A DNA stretch of 15,417 bases from an uncultured Varibaculum sp. (GTDB lineage: Bacteria > Actinomycetota > Actinomycetes > Actinomycetales > Actinomycetaceae). The DNA is taken from NCBI RefSeq assembly GCF_902489465.1, contig NZ_CABTZZ010000042.1, forward strand, positions 1-15,417, in the 5' to 3' direction. The stretch's first letter is position 1. Each line of letters opens with the position of its first letter. This document shows, piece by piece, positions 13,694 to 15,417 of the stretch. The notes under the pieces are model-generated. The model saw nothing but the letters and a program-made list of their open reading frames with translations, did not search any database and was not told the origin of the DNA. A program made the translations under genes and the position numbers.

Positions 13694-14995
13694 TTAACCT
13701 TTTCTGTACTTTGTTTTTCTGCCTCTTCCGTCCTGATAGATCAAGCCGTCTGTAATCATGCGTTTTAGAATACGGCTGGCCGTTGTTTGGCTGACATCCA
13801 ACAGTTGATCCACATCGCTACGTACTACATAGCCGTTTTTGTCAATCAGATCCAGAATTTTTTCTTCATTGGATTTACGTTCGTTAGACATGGTGGCCAT
13901 TGTCTTAGCAACATTTCTATTGGGAAGTGTAATTTTGAAAGCATTGTTTGTTACTTCAATTTTAGGCTCTAACCCTGTGCCTGCGTATGCTTTCATGATT
14001 TTAGGCATACCGGTTCCGTAAGCTTCAATCAGCTGTAAGCGATAGAAGATAGCTGCTAATTTCGGATTTCTGCAAACGGAGAGTCCGAGCATAATGTCAT
14101 CCAAAGTGATTCCGGCAGGCAGACCGCCCACGGATACAAATTCGATTCGATTATTATAGATACTGACAAGGGTGCTGGCACTAAAAGAGTAATCTCTATG
14201 CACCAGAGAATTCATCAATGTTTCTCTCAGAGCGTCCTCTGGATAATCTCTGGTATCAGTTCGGTATAGTCCCTCAAATGTGGCCTTGGTTTGATTGTGC
14301 AGATCGATATAGGCATACAAATCCTCCATCTGCTGAAACAGCGAACCAGTAAACTCACGTCTATCTTGAAATACGCTCTGATCAACACCAGCAAAGGTTG
14401 CAGCCTTGATGGTATTCGGACATTGTTCGGACAGAAGCAACGCTAAATTGGAGTAAATGCCGTCCGAGGAAACCATTCCCAAAGTCTGCATCTTAGCCGC
14501 ATCATAGGGAACCTTCCTCTTGGCAAACTGTGCTTCAGCTGCCTGAAATGACAAATTCTGCTCCAAAGAGCGCATAGTTTCAAAACTGTCGCCATCGGTT
14601 TCTTTAATCATTTTTCGGATGGCGGTATCAGAGGCAGGATCCGTAGATGTACCATTGCGGACATACACGCCACTGGGCTTTAATCCCTTGCTGCCCAGAT
14701 AATAAGGACGGTCTGTACCCTCCTGAACGGTCACGGCGATAATTTGTTTATCATCTATCACCTGTGTCTCGTAGTGGACAAACATCGTAATATCAGGTTT
14801 GATGGAATCCCGAACCATGTTATTTATTTGCAAGGTAACACGGTCGGTACTATCTACACCAATCACCGTACCATTGTCCTCAACACCAATGTAAAGAGTG
14901 CCGCCTTTGGTGTTAGCGAAGGCAATCACCTCTTTGCAAAGGTCTGCAACAACCGAAGACTTGAGTTCGATAGTTTCGCTCTCACTAAATGCCAT
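13694..14995 (-). CDS. AlbA_2 (Schlafen-like) ATP-binding protein with winged-helix C-terminus
   Basis: A 433-aa protein. The AlbA_2 domain (about 1-125) starts SESETIELKSSVV and has AFANTKGGTLYIGVEDNG and GVYVRNGTSTDPAS. A RecG-like ATPase region (HATPase_c_4 type) follows: ALRETLMNSLVHRDYS (255-270) and EAYGTGMPKIMKAY (324-337). The C-terminus (about 375-430) is a winged helix (GYVVRSDVDQLLDVSQTTASRILKRM). Such proteins act as putative transcriptional regulators or helper ATPases and are common in Clostridia and mobile regions; the exact role is unknown. ATG at 14995 follows ACAGGAGGTGCCTT, a near-perfect anti-16S match, with a consensus promoter upstream. Codon choice is more AT-rich than in the genes to the left. 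A 13-bp repeat flanks the gene. Likely acquired by transfer. Confidence 0.9.
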   Translation of the reverse strand: MAFSESETIELKSSVVADLCKEVIAFANTKGGTLYIGVEDNGTVIGVDSTDRVTLQINNMVRDSIKPDITMFVHYETQVIDDKQIIAVTVQEGTDRPYYLGSKGLKPSGVYVRNGTSTDPASDTAIRKMIKETDGDSFETMRSLEQNLSFQAAEAQFAKRKVPYDAAKMQTLGMVSSDGIYSNLALLLSEQCPNTIKAATFAGVDQSVFQDRREFTGSLFQQMEDLYAYIDLHNQTKATFEGLYRTDTRDYPEDALRETLMNSLVHRDYSFSASTLVSIYNNRIEFVSVGGLPAGITLDDIMLGLSVCRNPKLAAIFYRLQLIEAYGTGMPKIMKAYAGTGLEPKIEVTNNAFKITLPNRNVAKTMATMSNERKSNEEKILDLIDKNGYVVRSDVDQLLDVSQTTASRILKRMITDGLIYQDGRGRKTKYRKG

Positions 14996-15025
14996 AAGGC
15001 ACCTCCTGTAGTTTTCTTAATCACC

Positions 15026-15054
15026 ATTATAGTTATTGTAGTCATTCTTGTCGG
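15026..15054 (-). promoter_or_regulatory. Promoter of the AlbA_2 gene
   Basis: On the minus strand, CCGACA (-35, 15054-15049), exactly 17 bp, then TATAAT (-10, 15031-15026), about 30 nt before the ATG. The -10 is a perfect sigma-70/SigA consensus. Confidence 0.7.
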
Positions 15055-15105
15055 TTTGTATTCGTGAAGTGACTAGAAAAAACAAGAAGAGGGTACGAAT
15101 CCATA

Positions 15106-15118
15106 TTTTGGGTATTAA
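15106..15118. repeat. 13-bp direct repeat, right copy
   Basis: TTTTGGGTATTAA, identical to 13599-13611, about 1.5 kb away across the AlbA_2 gene. A degenerate third version, TTTTGGCCATTAA, is at 15244-15256. Confidence 0.5.
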
Positions 15119-15129
15119 TCCGAAAACCA

Positions 15130-15177
15130 CTGGTGCGGGCGAACGCTCAACCCGCGTTCGCTACCTCCCCGCGCCAG
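15130..15177. repeat. Strong nested hairpin of unknown role
   Basis: The inner stem GCGAACGC (15139-15146) pairs perfectly with GCGTTCGC (15154-15161) around TCAACCC. The outer stem CTGGTGCGG (15130-15138) pairs with CCGCGCCAG (15169-15177) with one G-U, leaving a 7-nt bulge. There is no T-run. It could be a structured RNA, a cruciform recombination site, or a terminator remnant. Confidence 0.5.
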
Positions 15178-15213
15178 CCCTCACGGGTTCGAGCCCTCAG
15201 CTTATAGTTTCAG

Positions 15214-15235
15214 GGGCCCGGCAAAAGCCGAGCCC
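15214..15235. terminator. GC-rich hairpin, terminator-like
   Basis: GGGCCCGGC and GCCGAGCCC pair at 8 of 9 positions around AAAA. It lies 23 nt beyond the stop of the minus-strand partial frame at 15259-15417. Neither side carries a clean T-run, so it is a candidate only. Confidence 0.4.
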
Positions 15236-15258
15236 GTACACACATTTTGGCCATTAAC

Positions 15259-15417
15259 TCAACATCTATCTGGCTTGTTTTCGGAGTCCAGTTGAAAGAA
15301 GTGATAATGGATGCGATCGGGAAGAGCTCTGCACAGATCCCAGCACTCACTAAGAACTACTCGATTCAATTGTGCTGAGAGGGTGGTGAAAGACTCATCG
15401 AAGTGAGTGCGTCCGGC
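15259..15417 (-). CDS. C-terminal end of an unrecognised protein (5' end outside window)
   Basis: The minus-strand frame is open from the window edge for 52 codons to TGA at 15259-15261, reading HFDESFTTLSAQLNRVV, then SECWDLCRALPDRIHYHFF and ending SENKPDRC. Amino-acid composition is balanced and protein-like, while the other frames here are broken by stops. I recognise no family. A GC-rich hairpin lies just beyond the stop. It may be real, a fragment, or a chance open frame. Confidence 0.35.
   Translation of the reverse strand, partial: AGRTHFDESFTTLSAQLNRVVLSECWDLCRALPDRIHYHFFQLDSENKPDRC

Noticed and set aside
15175..15200. tRNA T-arm-like GGGTTCGAGCCC, resembling the end of a tRNA-Ser
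   Set aside because: The T-stem does not pair properly (C against C) and no acceptor, D or anticodon arm can be built on either strand.
15048..15257. 69-codon + strand frame over the palindromic block
   Set aside because: It starts at a TTG inside the AlbA_2 promoter, has no ribosome-binding site, and its codons are dictated by the hairpins.
1..15417. CRISPR array, rRNA or complete insertion sequence
   Set aside because: No regularly spaced repeats of 20 bases or more, no rRNA motifs, and no transposase or integrase frame was found on either strand.

Overview
The window looks like chromosome of a mid-GC actinobacterium, plausibly an Actinomycetaceae member such as Varibaculum, Mobiluncus or a relative (inference). 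The evidence is a GlnA1-type glutamine synthetase, an actinobacterial-type HemB, a TM0106-family nuclease-like protein and a DUF4870 membrane protein with actinobacterial character. The right end (about 13.3-15.4 kb) is different: it is more AT-rich, has Firmicutes-like genes and signals, and contains gene debris, so it reads as an accessory or horizontally acquired segment.

Layout. At 1-668 is the 3' end of glnA, closed by a perfect 22-bp inverted repeat that probably terminates transcription from both sides. At 773-2682 (minus strand) are a two-helix small membrane protein and two exported proteins that appear to be distant paralogues of each other. At 2740-2915 is a control region with five related 8-mers spaced about 20, 21, 21 and 11 bp, plus a 10-bp inverted repeat. 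At 2916-4745 are a NarL/LuxR-type response regulator (+) and a membrane histidine kinase (-), convergent rather than in one operon. The kinase starts at GTG behind a possible small leader peptide. At 4937-8183 (+) are hemB, a TM0106-family protein with an apparently degenerate RecB-like half, and a DUF4870 protein. At 8391-11610 (+) is an ABC exporter operon: two FtsX/MacB-type permeases that overlap by ATGA, then the ATPase.

At 11766-13324 a PfkB-type sugar kinase (+) and a P-loop nucleoside/sugar/pantothenate-kinase-like protein (-) meet tail to tail with a 4-nt overlap. At 13340-13594 is a KilA-N domain fragment broken at both ends. At 13694-14995 (-) is an AlbA_2/Schlafen-like ATP-binding protein with its own consensus promoter and a very strong ribosome-binding site. 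A 13-bp direct repeat flanks this gene, and one copy begins 4 nt after KilA-N homology stops. The last 400 bases hold strong hairpins and the end of an unrecognised minus-strand reading frame that runs off the window.

Working together. The exported paralogues, the array and the two-component pair form one neighbourhood, and a regulator-array-exported protein circuit is a reasonable hypothesis. The ABC operon resembles Vex/MacB-like exporters of peptides, lipids or antibiotics; nothing in the sequence gives its substrate. No CRISPR array, rRNA gene, complete tRNA or complete insertion sequence was seen.
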